NCBI GenBank assembly: GCA_902768975.1
Contig: CACXMZ010000007.1
Location: 115,853 to 179,852 of the forward strand
Direction: 5' to 3'
Length of the DNA: 64,000 bases
Origin: an uncultured Coriobacteriaceae bacterium
Lineage (GTDB): Bacteria; Actinomycetota; Coriobacteriia; Coriobacteriales; Eggerthellaceae
The position numbers were made by a program, and so were the translations under genes. The notes beneath the pieces were generated by a model that was given only the letters and a program-made list of their open reading frames with translations, was not told the origin of the DNA and ran no database searches. Below, piece after piece: positions 26,547 through 34,485 of the stretch; the stretch's first letter is position 1; the number at the start of each line of letters is the position of its first letter.

Positions 26547-26963
26547 CTAGTTGAGCAGCAATTCAATAACCTGCTTGGTTTTATACCCAACGCGCACGTT
26601 GTAAACGCCGTCGGGGATATTGGCGCGCGAAGAAGCGACAACAACGCCGTTGCTGTCGGTACCGACGGTAAGAATTTCAGCCTGAGCGTCGCCCACTTCA
26701 AGCGTCATGCCAGGCTGTACCTGTTTGGCTTGAGCAGCGTCTTCAAAGACAACGACAAGTTCGCCGGCTTCAGCGTGTGCCGTGCCCGTGGCGTAGCTTT
26801 CGATGGTGGCAACATTGCTCCATACCACCAAACTGCCGAGCAAAAGAATAATAGCGATAAGCAGCAACCAGATCTTAGGGTTGGTAACACGCAGATAGTC
26901 ATTTAGTTGTTCAGGGGAAGACAGCCTGTTTGTTCCCTGGTCCACAGTGGCGACCCCGGCCAT
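26547..26963 (-). CDS. Short HlyD-like membrane adaptor of the NHLM exporter
   Basis: This 138-residue protein has LSSPEQLNDYLRVTNPKIWLL at the start, the usual opening of NHLP secretion adaptors, one membrane span, then a small beta-rich domain (VATIESYATGTAHAEAGELV). NHLM HlyD proteins are usually about three times longer, with coiled-coil and barrel parts missing here. It could be a reduced adaptor suited to a cell with a single membrane. It is the first gene of the minus-strand export operon, 18 bp before the C39 exporter. Confidence 0.78.
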   Translation of the reverse strand: MAGVATVDQGTNRLSSPEQLNDYLRVTNPKIWLLLIAIILLLGSLVVWSNVATIESYATGTAHAEAGELVVVFEDAAQAKQVQPGMTLEVGDAQAEILTVGTDSNGVVVASSRANIPDGVYNVRVGYKTKQVIELLLN

Positions 26964-27167
26964 GGCAGTCTCCTTTCTCTACGCTTTTACGTTTCTGTAT
27001 TATCGCACAATGATGCAGGTCGCGCTGCTTGTTTGTTCCTGCGCGATGTGGGAAACTGGCGGTGTGAGCCATAATGCGTTTTATTGAGGCGCATGTATGT
27101 GGCTAGCATGTGCCCAGCATTCATTTGCGGCAAAACAAATGCAGGGCGAAACTGAAAGGGTAAAGCC

Positions 27168-27965
27168 ATGCCTGCAACACATGAAATAATATTTTTGGGA
27201 ACGGGCGCTTCGTGCGGGAACCCCAGTTTTTACTGTGGGTGCGCCGCTTGCGAAGAAGCAGTCGCCAACCCTGCTGAAGCAAAGACCAATTCTTCCCTGG
27301 CCATACACGGGGCAGAAATGACCCTTATCGACACGGCCCCTGAACTGCGCATACAGTTTGCGCGTGAAGGCATACACAGCGTGGACCGCGTCTTGTTTAC
27401 CCACGAACATTTCGACCATACGGGCGGCTTGCCCCAGCTTGAATTCATGGTGCGCCTGAATCGGAAAACGCCCCTGCCCATCTATGCCTTGGCTGAAACC
27501 TTCGAACCCATGAAAACACACTTTGACTGGATGTGGGACACCGTGGAACCCCATGTCATCGAACCTTTCCAAGCCCTTGAATTTGACGGCATGTCTTATA
27601 CAGTCCTGCCCGCTTCGCACTGCCCTGGCGCCGTGGGCTTCCTTATGCAGGCGGGCGACTGGCGGGGTGCTTACTTCCCCGACACGGGCCCTTTAAGTAC
27701 TGAAGTACTCGAGCGCCTTGAAGGGATCGACGTACTTATTCACGACAGTACTTTCATAGGGCGCAACTGGACCGAAGGCACGCATTCTACAGTGGAGGAC
27801 ACAATCCGCCTTGGGCGTGAACTGGGTGTTAAGGCAGTCTATCTTGCCCATTGCACGCTCCACTACGACACACCCACGCCGGCGACCGCCTTGCGGGAAC
27901 AGCTTGCCCAGCTCGACACAGGTGGCATGCAGGTTATTCTTCCCCGCGACGGCGACCGCTTTTAG
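27168..27965 (+). CDS. MBL-fold metallohydrolase, PhnP-like
   Basis: This 265-residue protein starts IIFLGTGASCGNPSFYCGCAAC, the Cys-rich start typical of PhnP-type phosphodiesterases. The metal motif is THEHFDH (HxHxDH), with further ligands in SHCPG, PDTG and AHCTLH. Related enzymes open cyclic ribose phosphates. It could belong functionally with the sugar and nucleoside genes of this window, but it stands alone, transcribed away from the export operon. RBS AAAGGG precedes the ATG. Confidence 0.85.
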   Translation: MPATHEIIFLGTGASCGNPSFYCGCAACEEAVANPAEAKTNSSLAIHGAEMTLIDTAPELRIQFAREGIHSVDRVLFTHEHFDHTGGLPQLEFMVRLNRKTPLPIYALAETFEPMKTHFDWMWDTVEPHVIEPFQALEFDGMSYTVLPASHCPGAVGFLMQAGDWRGAYFPDTGPLSTEVLERLEGIDVLIHDSTFIGRNWTEGTHSTVEDTIRLGRELGVKAVYLAHCTLHYDTPTPATALREQLAQLDTGGMQVILPRDGDRF

Positions 27966-28069
27966 CTTTCTGCCCAAAGCAACAATTCGATAAAAACGCG
28001 CGCCTGATGACGCAAAATGCGCGATAATATGGGCGCGGACGTTTTGCGCACAGAAAGGTACGTAGAGGC

Positions 28070-30508
28070 ATGGGATACACCACCGTTCAGCTTGCTTTTA
28101 TCACGCTGCTGCCCGTGGCGCTTTGCCTTGTGCTTGCACTCCTGCATAAGCGTACCAAGCTCGCGCAACTTCCCCCCTTGGCATGGCAGGTAGTAGCAGG
28201 TGTCTGCTTTGGCATTGTTGCTTGCGTCTGCGCGGGAATTGAAGCGCCCTTCCACGGCGCTTCGGTAAATGTGCTTGACGCGGCACCGCTTGCCGCTGGC
28301 CTATTCTTTGGCGGGCCCGCTGGCATTATCGCTGGCTTTATTGGCGCGGTGGGCCGCTGGTTTGCCGTTGCCTGGGGTGCCAGTACTTTCACGCAACTGG
28401 CGGGAACCTTGGGTTGCGCGCTCGCGGGTCTCTATGCAGCCCTCCTACGCAAACACCTCTTCGACGACCGCATGCCCCACTGGCCCATGGCGCTCGCTAC
28501 GGCTGTTGTAGTCGAAGTGCTGCACTTGCTTCTTATCTTCATGACAAATTACGACACGCCCCTTAAGGCCTTTGAACTTATCCAGTCCACCACGCTTCCC
28601 ACGATTGCATGTGTAAGCATTTCTACCACGCTTTCCGCAATTATTCTTGCCCTCTTAAACGGGCAGCCTATCATTCATCGGGGCATACGTGGCGTTGCGC
28701 AAATTGTACAGAATCGCCTGCTCATAGGCGTTATTGCTGCATTCCTGTTAACCATAGGTTTCACGGCGCTCGTGCTCACCAACCTTTCGGAAGCTGAAAC
28801 GGCTTCGCTTTTGCGGCTCAACATAAACGACGTTGAACACGACATTGTCGACGCTTCAGACGCGAACCTGCTTTCACTTACTAAGCATGCAGCCGGTACC
28901 ATACGCAACACCGAAAACGCAAGCAACGAAGAATGTGCGCGCCTTGCCGACGAACTTGATGTTGCCGAAATTCATGTCATAGATAAAAACGGCATTATCG
29001 TGGCTACCAATGTAAGTGAATTCGTTAACTTTGACATGAGGACGGGTGAACAATCAATCGAATTCCTCGTGTTGCTGCCGGGTGGCAAGATTACCGAATA
29101 TGTTCAAAGCTACCAGCCCATCGCCTACGACGCCAGCAGGTCGCGCAAGTACGCGGGTGTTTCGATTGAAGACGGCTTCGTGCAAGTCGGCTACGACGCG
29201 CAAAACTTCCTCGACGACCTTTCGGCGCGCGTAGAAGCATCGGTAAAGAATAGACACGTGGGCCAAGGCGGCGCCCTTATTGTCGTTGACGAAGAAAACA
29301 AAGTCATAAGCACGCGCAACGATGCTATGGGCCTTAACGCTGACAGGCTTGTGGCCGACGCCACTGCAACAGGGGCAGACAAGGTATTCCAGACAACCTA
29401 TGCGCGCGACGAATACTATGCCTGCTACGAAGAAGTGGAAGGGTATCGCATTATTGCCATGCTGCCCGTTTCAGAAGCAAACTTTTCGCGCGACTTTTCG
29501 GTGCTCATTATGTCGTTTATGGAAGTGCTCGTTTTTGCGGCGCTCTTCCTGGTTATCTATTTCGCCATCAAGCGCGTGGTGGTACGCAGCATTTGGAAGG
29601 TGAATGGCCGCCTTGGCCAGATTACCAATGGCGACCTCGACGTAGAAGTTGACGTGCGCGGCAGCACTGAATTCGCTTCGCTTTCCGACGACATTAACCA
29701 AACGGTAGGGGCCCTCAAAGACTCTATCGCCGTTGTGCAGGCCGACCTCGACATGGCGGCCGACATTCAGGCGAATTCACTCCCCGGTATTACGCCGGAA
29801 GTAGCCGCGTATTCTGAATTTGACCTCCATGCCAGCATGGAACCCGCCAAGGAAGTAGGCGGCGACTTCTACGACTTCTTCCTCGTTGACGAAGACCACC
29901 TGTGCATGGTTGTGGCCGACGTAAGCGGCAAGGGCGTGCCGGCGGCCCTCTTCATGATGAAATCGAAAACCGTTATTAAGATGGAAGCGCTTTCGGGCCA
30001 TTCGCCTGAACAGGTGCTGCTTCGCGCCAACGCAGACCTTTCAGAAAAGAACGACGACGACATGTTCACCACCGCCTGGATTGGCGTGCTGGAAATTTCA
30101 ACGGGAACGCTCACCTATGCCGACGCAGGCCATGAAAAGCTCGCGATTTACCGCAACGGAAGTTGGGAACTGCCACCTAAGCAAAACGGCGCGGTTGCCC
30201 TCGGCGCATTCACTCAGGAAGACTACGACGAGCTCCCTGAAAAGTACCACTTCCGTACGCACACGCTGGTGCTGCAGCCCGGCGACGCCCTGCTTCAATA
30301 CACCGACGGCGTAACTGAAGCAACCGACGAAAACGACGAACTATTTGGCGAAGAACGTTTGCTTGCTGCCCTCAATACGGCAAGCAATCCCAGCCCCGAA
30401 GCCCTACTCCCCCATATACGTGATAAAATTTCTGAGTTCGTAAAAGAAGCCCCTCAATTCGACGACATCACTATGCTCGGGCTGCTATATAAAGGACCTC
30501 GGAGTTAA
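28070..30508 (+). CDS. Membrane-bound SpoIIE-type protein phosphatase (PP2C)
   Basis: This 812-residue protein has about five N-terminal membrane spans resembling the 5TM-LYT sensor module (GLFFGGPAGIIAGFIGAVGRW), another span near residue 220, an extracellular sensor region to about residue 470, a span and HAMP-like helix, then a SpoIIE/RsbU PP2C phosphatase with VGGDFYDFF, VVADVSGKGVPAALFM and FDDITMLGL. It should dephosphorylate the STAS anti-anti-sigma protein encoded just downstream in response to an outside signal. Together with the next two genes it forms a complete partner-switching module; no sigma factor gene is adjacent. Confidence 0.88.
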   Translation: MGYTTVQLAFITLLPVALCLVLALLHKRTKLAQLPPLAWQVVAGVCFGIVACVCAGIEAPFHGASVNVLDAAPLAAGLFFGGPAGIIAGFIGAVGRWFAVAWGASTFTQLAGTLGCALAGLYAALLRKHLFDDRMPHWPMALATAVVVEVLHLLLIFMTNYDTPLKAFELIQSTTLPTIACVSISTTLSAIILALLNGQPIIHRGIRGVAQIVQNRLLIGVIAAFLLTIGFTALVLTNLSEAETASLLRLNINDVEHDIVDASDANLLSLTKHAAGTIRNTENASNEECARLADELDVAEIHVIDKNGIIVATNVSEFVNFDMRTGEQSIEFLVLLPGGKITEYVQSYQPIAYDASRSRKYAGVSIEDGFVQVGYDAQNFLDDLSARVEASVKNRHVGQGGALIVVDEENKVISTRNDAMGLNADRLVADATATGADKVFQTTYARDEYYACYEEVEGYRIIAMLPVSEANFSRDFSVLIMSFMEVLVFAALFLVIYFAIKRVVVRSIWKVNGRLGQITNGDLDVEVDVRGSTEFASLSDDINQTVGALKDSIAVVQADLDMAADIQANSLPGITPEVAAYSEFDLHASMEPAKEVGGDFYDFFLVDEDHLCMVVADVSGKGVPAALFMMKSKTVIKMEALSGHSPEQVLLRANADLSEKNDDDMFTTAWIGVLEISTGTLTYADAGHEKLAIYRNGSWELPPKQNGAVALGAFTQEDYDELPEKYHFRTHTLVLQPGDALLQYTDGVTEATDENDELFGEERLLAALNTASNPSPEALLPHIRDKISEFVKEAPQFDDITMLGLLYKGPRS

Positions 30509-30532
30509 AACTTTCCGAAAGGAGTTCGCTAT

Positions 30533-30835
30533 ATGATTTCAATTAGCCCACAGATAAAAGGCGATGTTTATGAACTTAAACTCGCTGGGCGCCTCGACGT
30601 GAAAGCAGCAAAGGAAGCTGAACTTGCCTTTAGCGAAGCTGCTTCGAAAGAAACCGATATCGTGCTCGACATGACCGAGCTTGACTACATTGCTAGTGCG
30701 GGCTTGCGCGCTCTTAAGCGCCTGAGTTCAGACCTGCGTGCACACGGCAATAGTTTGACCTTGCGCGGTACCCAGCCCGATGTAATGGAAGTGTTCGAAA
30801 TGACTGGTTTTGCGGCCATTCTTCACTTTGAATAA
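30533..30835 (+). CDS. STAS-domain anti-anti-sigma factor (RsbV/SpoIIAA-like)
   Basis: This 100-residue STAS protein has the phosphorylation site segment ELDYIASAGLRALKRL, in which the Ser after A is the usual phosphate acceptor. It is the expected substrate of the SpoIIE-type phosphatase 24 bp upstream and partner of the kinase-like protein downstream. AAAGGAG precedes the ATG. Confidence 0.9.
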   Translation: MISISPQIKGDVYELKLAGRLDVKAAKEAELAFSEAASKETDIVLDMTELDYIASAGLRALKRLSSDLRAHGNSLTLRGTQPDVMEVFEMTGFAAILHFE

Positions 30836-30859
30836 AACCACCTAAGGAGAGAGTTTGCC

Positions 30860-31267
30860 ATGAAAAGCATTACCGTTCCCCCCACCGACGAAAGCCCGAA
30901 TCCTGTTAGTGAGTTCGTGGTAAACGAACTTGAACAGCACGACTGCTCTTCAAAGGTTATTTACCAGATCCAAGTTGCCATCGAAGAGATTATGGTCAAT
31001 ATCGTAAGCTACGCCGAACTTGCCGAAGACGACGACATTGAAGTGCGCTGCGGCGTCTATGAAGACCCTCTGCGCGTTGAACTGCAGTTCCTCGACGGCG
31101 GCATTCCCTTCGACCCACTGGCAGCTGAAGATGCCGACACTTCGCCCGAAGCCCTCATGGAACGCGAAGGTGGCCTGGGCATTTTGCTCGTCAAGAAGAT
31201 GATGGACGACGTGTCCTACGAATACAAAGACGGCAAGAATACCCTTACCATTCTTAAGAACCTCTAA
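30860..31267 (+). CDS. Anti-sigma regulatory factor, GHKL kinase (RsbW-like)
   Basis: This 135-residue protein keeps the GHKL ATPase boxes: QIQVAIEEIMVNIVSYA (N box), LQFLDGGIPFDPL (G1) and GGLGILLVKKMMDDVSYEY (G2). It should phosphorylate the STAS protein and bind an unseen partner, either a sigma factor elsewhere or another target. It follows the STAS gene by 24 bp, with AAGGAGAG as ribosome binding site. Confidence 0.9.
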   Translation: MKSITVPPTDESPNPVSEFVVNELEQHDCSSKVIYQIQVAIEEIMVNIVSYAELAEDDDIEVRCGVYEDPLRVELQFLDGGIPFDPLAAEDADTSPEALMEREGGLGILLVKKMMDDVSYEYKDGKNTLTILKNL

Positions 31268-31311
31268 GAGGGCCCGGTAAGGGTTTAGCTGAGGTATTTG
31301 CGGGGCAAGCT

Positions 31312-32163
31312 ATGCTGCAAAACGAAGACTTAGCCCAAAAGCTCGAAGCCGCAATACAGTACATGCAAGAATGCCTGGGAGGCATCAAGCCCGACATTCT
31401 TTTGGTACTGGGAAGCGGTCTGAACCATGTGGCAGAAGTGGTGGCTAACCCAGTGGTTGTTCCTTTTGCCAAGGTACCCCACCTGTGCGAGTCGACGGCC
31501 GAAGGACACGTCGGCCGCTTTGTTTTTGGGGAAATAAACGGCAAGAACGTGCTCGTTATGCAGGGGCGCCTCCATGGCTACGAAGGCTATACCGCCCAAG
31601 ACGTTGCCTTTCCCATTTGGATTGCCCACAAGCTTGGCGCCAAGGCTTTGTTCACCACCAATGCTGCAGGCGGCATTGCTGAAGGGCTGGAGCCAGGTGA
31701 CTTTTGCATCATGAGCGACCATATTAATTTCACGGGGCGCAACCCCGTCGCGGGCGCCAAGGTGCCCGAAGTGGGGCCACGCTTTTTCAGCATGGAAGGG
31801 GCCTATGATGCCGACTTCCGCACAACTGCGCTGAGCGTAGCCGCCGACCTAGGCATCCATGCTCAAGAAGGTGTATACCTGGGCTTGCTGGGCCCCAGCT
31901 TCGAAACGCCAGCAGAAATTCGCGCCTTTGCAAGTTGGGGGGCCGCAACGGTTGCCATGAGTGTGTGCGAAGAAGTCATCGCGGCGCGCCAGGTGGGCAT
32001 GCGCGTGCTGGGCATGAGCTTAATTAGTAACCGCGCCGCTGGCATGGGGGTCGAAGAACTCAACGAAAGCAATTTCGAACAGGAACTGGGGCGCGTCTTT
32101 ACTATTGCTGGCGAAAAGGCTGCTCTTCTGATCAAGGGCATTATCGCCTCCATGGAACTCTAG
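31312..32163 (+). CDS. Purine-nucleoside phosphorylase, class I trimeric
   Basis: This 283-residue protein keeps the family pattern: VLGSGLNHVAEVV (phosphate site), GRLHGYEGYT, TNAAGGI, GPSFETPAEIRAF with the purine-contacting Glu, and LISNRAAGM with the base-binding Asn. The usual GMSTVPE segment is altered to AMSVCEE, which could shift substrate preference. It splits purine nucleosides with phosphate. It follows the anti-sigma gene by 44 bp on the same strand and faces the TIGR04283 glycosyltransferase across 51 bp. Confidence 0.88.
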   Translation: MLQNEDLAQKLEAAIQYMQECLGGIKPDILLVLGSGLNHVAEVVANPVVVPFAKVPHLCESTAEGHVGRFVFGEINGKNVLVMQGRLHGYEGYTAQDVAFPIWIAHKLGAKALFTTNAAGGIAEGLEPGDFCIMSDHINFTGRNPVAGAKVPEVGPRFFSMEGAYDADFRTTALSVAADLGIHAQEGVYLGLLGPSFETPAEIRAFASWGAATVAMSVCEEVIAARQVGMRVLGMSLISNRAAGMGVEELNESNFEQELGRVFTIAGEKAALLIKGIIASMEL

Positions 32164-32214
32164 GAGTGCCACCGTTTTAGCTGAGGGGTTCGTACCTCCG
32201 AGTGCGCCGTTTTA

Positions 32215-32916
32215 TTAAAGCGATTCGTGCCGCCCTTCACCATAGCGGCGGGCCGTTTCTTCAACGTTCATTCCCTGTCTATGCAAATAACGCAGCCGGC
32301 GCATCTGCATCATCACGCGAATATTGCCGCCACTTTCGAAGCGCCGTGGCGAAGTAAAGGCCTTCCCCGACAATTGCTTGGGCCAACCAAAGGCCGCCTT
32401 CAAGCGCATGGAAAGTTCGTAGTCTTCCATGATGGGTAATTCGGGCATACCCCCTACGGCTTCGTAAGCTTCGCGCGTCATGAACATGGTTTGGTCCCCA
32501 AAGGGAATGCCATTCCAGCGCACGCGCGCATTCGCCGCCCAGGAACCAATAAGACGGTCGGGTGTTGCTTTGGTAAAGCGCAAGGTCAGGCAGCCCCAGG
32601 GCACACCTGAGCTTAGCGCATGGTAAATGGCGCGCATGGACGAAGCAGGTATTATCGTGTCGGCATGAACAAAGACGAAGGCGTCGCCCGTTGCGTGTTC
32701 CGCGCCTACCCTACATTGAAAGCCGCGGCCTTTTTCACTCGTGAGGACGGTAAGGCCTTCGAGCATGCTGCGCGAAGCGTCGGTGCTTCCCCCGTCCACA
32801 AAGATGATTTCATGAACGCAGTCCCACTCCACTGCTGCGTCAAGGTAGGCCGGCAGAACCGCTTCTTCGTTATAGATGGGTGTAATAACGGAAAGCTTAA
32901 GCACGCGATTCCCCAT
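32215..32916 (-). CDS. Glycosyltransferase family 2, TIGR04283 type
   Basis: About 233 residues. LKLSVITPIYNEEAVLPAYL is a GT2 start, FVDGGSTDASR and FVHADTIIP give the nucleotide/metal motifs, and PFGDQTMFMTREAYEAVGGMPELPIMEDYELSMRL the acceptor region as in the TIGR04283 family, annotated as arsenosugar biosynthesis. I chose the ATG at 32916, inside the end of the upstream gene, because the longer frame to 33123 is antisense-like and lacks family similarity. Overlap with the HdrB-like gene points to translational coupling. Confidence 0.82.
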   Translation of the reverse strand: MGNRVLKLSVITPIYNEEAVLPAYLDAAVEWDCVHEIIFVDGGSTDASRSMLEGLTVLTSEKGRGFQCRVGAEHATGDAFVFVHADTIIPASSMRAIYHALSSGVPWGCLTLRFTKATPDRLIGSWAANARVRWNGIPFGDQTMFMTREAYEAVGGMPELPIMEDYELSMRLKAAFGWPKQLSGKAFTSPRRFESGGNIRVMMQMRRLRYLHRQGMNVEETARRYGEGRHESL

Positions 32917-33733
32917 CAGGATTGATTTCTGACGCAGACACAGCTTCAGCCGCCCTGGTATAGGCAGGGCGAATAGGATTAGTGTTTCGGTCAAATTTGC
33001 GTTTAGCCCGGTTGAGGAAGGCACGCCCCGCGTCAGGTTCTTCGTTAATGCCAAGCAGGACCGAAACCACATGGTAGCTTTGCGTATAACCCATACGCGC
33101 GAACTGACCCAGGCACGAAGCACAATAGCTATAGATGGGTTTATTTTCTGCCTTACTAATAGCTAAGTTGCTGAGCTTCTGCACGCTTTCGGGCCCCTTG
33201 CTCGCAATGTCGGGGCGCAAACCACAGCATGCTACACCCTCCATGGTTTGCACGGCGTCGAGCGGTGCAAGGGAGCGCAGCTTGGCTTCAAGGGCATGGG
33301 TCTTTTTGTCGGGGCACGGCGTAAACAAACTACCGCTGCTGAATTCGCCCGCTCCTTCGACACCCAATTCGTCGAAGACGTCAAAAATACTGAGCGTTTC
33401 GCAATGAGTCTTGCCTTCAAAGCAGTTGAGGCAGTTAGGGCACACGAGGATCAGGCGCTTCACACCGAGCTTTTCGAACCGTTCATTGAGCTGGCGCATA
33501 ACGCGTTCGGCATGGGCATATTCGCCATAGCCTTCCAGGTTTATGCCGCAACAGTCATAGGCCACGCCAAAGCCCGCTTCACGGCACCGTTGCGCGAGCG
33601 CGTCCATTGTTCGCGGGAACTGTGAAGCAAAGGCACAGCCTGGAAACAGCAGGGTTTCACATGGCTGGGAAGGGTACGACTTGAAGGGATAGTAGGCCTT
33701 TTCGCCCACGCTTATGAGTTTTGCCACATTCAT
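32897..33733 (-). CDS. HdrB-like (Fe-S)-binding oxidoreductase with CCG domains
   Basis: About 278 residues. Two Cys-rich domains are visible: FPGCAF...DCCGINLEGYG...CPNCLNCF, and TPCPDK...ACCGLRPD...CASCLGQF. These resemble the paired CCG domains of heterodisulfide reductase subunit B, which hold a non-cubane cluster. ATG at 33733 overlaps the TGA of the TVP38 gene (ATGA), with AAGGCGGA upstream, so translation is coupled. It probably performs a thiol/disulfide or related reduction for the same pathway as the glycosyltransferase it overlaps. Confidence 0.78.
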   Translation of the reverse strand: MNVAKLISVGEKAYYPFKSYPSQPCETLLFPGCAFASQFPRTMDALAQRCREAGFGVAYDCCGINLEGYGEYAHAERVMRQLNERFEKLGVKRLILVCPNCLNCFEGKTHCETLSIFDVFDELGVEGAGEFSSGSLFTPCPDKKTHALEAKLRSLAPLDAVQTMEGVACCGLRPDIASKGPESVQKLSNLAISKAENKPIYSYCASCLGQFARMGYTQSYHVVSVLLGINEEPDAGRAFLNRAKRKFDRNTNPIRPAYTRAAEAVSASEINPDGESRA

Positions 33734-34395
33734 TGCAAGTCCGCCTTCTTCTTCAGTAGCCACGCCACGCCGAAGAAAATGGCAAAGAGCACCACGGCAA
33801 TGGCAATGAGCAGAAGCCTATTTTCTGCGTCAACAATGCCCGCGGCGGCAATGGTGTAGGCTGCCGTTCCCGGCAATATAAAGAGCGTGGTATAAAGCGC
33901 ATAGGGCACAAAGCCAATGTCGGTCACGCCGTAGGCAAAGTTTTGCAAATTGAAGGGAAAGAGAGGAACGAGGCGGGTTACCGCCAGCAGAAAAACGTCG
34001 CTCTTGTCTGCCCCTTCAAAGAGGAACTTGTTCAAAGTCTTGTTTTGCTTGAGCTTGGGTTTAATGGCGTCTTTGAGGAAGTAGCGCCCCGCAATAAAGG
34101 CTGCGCAAGCCCCAATGGACATAGAAAGCCAACAGAGCAGCGTACCCATAACGGGGCCGAAGATCGCCCCCGCCGCGAGGGCAAACAGCACACCCGGCAA
34201 GGCCAAAACCACGCTGCCAATAATAGAGAGTACAAAATAAACGAGGCAGGCCAGGGGGTAGTTTTTGCCCACCATGTCTTCAAGCATGGCTTGCAATTCG
34301 CCCGAAGCAATCCAGTCGGCCCAGCCAAAGAAATAATTCGCCACAATGATGGCGACAACGATAGCTGCAAATATGACGACCTTTGCATTTTTCAC
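33730..34395 (-). CDS. TVP38/TMEM64-family membrane protein (YdjX/YdjZ-like)
   Basis: About 221 residues with five to six hydrophobic spans. The family core LPGVLFALAAGAIFGPVMGTLL and the later VTRLVPLFPFNLQNFAYGVT are clear. A start at 34485 would place a terminator hairpin inside the gene, so I prefer the GTG at 34395 just before VKNAKVVIF; the exact start is uncertain. E. coli YdjX and YdjZ belong to this family and flank ydjY, as here. The transport role is unknown. Confidence 0.8.
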   Translation of the reverse strand: MKNAKVVIFAAIVVAIIVANYFFGWADWIASGELQAMLEDMVGKNYPLACLVYFVLSIIGSVVLALPGVLFALAAGAIFGPVMGTLLCWLSMSIGACAAFIAGRYFLKDAIKPKLKQNKTLNKFLFEGADKSDVFLLAVTRLVPLFPFNLQNFAYGVTDIGFVPYALYTTLFILPGTAAYTIAAAGIVDAENRLLLIAIAVVLFAIFFGVAWLLKKKADLQ

Positions 34396-34447
34396 GGCGC
34401 TTCTTGGCTTCCCTAATCCTTGCTCGTCATCCTTATAATACGACAAA

Positions 34448-34471
34448 GCGGGGCACCTTTTGGCACCCCGC
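34448..34471 (-). terminator. Terminator-like hairpin after the larger TVP38 gene
   Basis: GCGGGG and CCCCGC pair around an inner loop containing CC/GG and four T. On the minus strand it comes 15 bp after the stop of the 34486-35712 gene. Confidence 0.6.
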
Positions 34472-34485
34472 CTCAGGCAAAACAA

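Noticed and set aside
33730..34485. Longer TVP38 protein starting at 34485
   Set aside because: That start would run through the terminator hairpin of the preceding gene and adds residues without family similarity; the GTG at 34395 is preferred.
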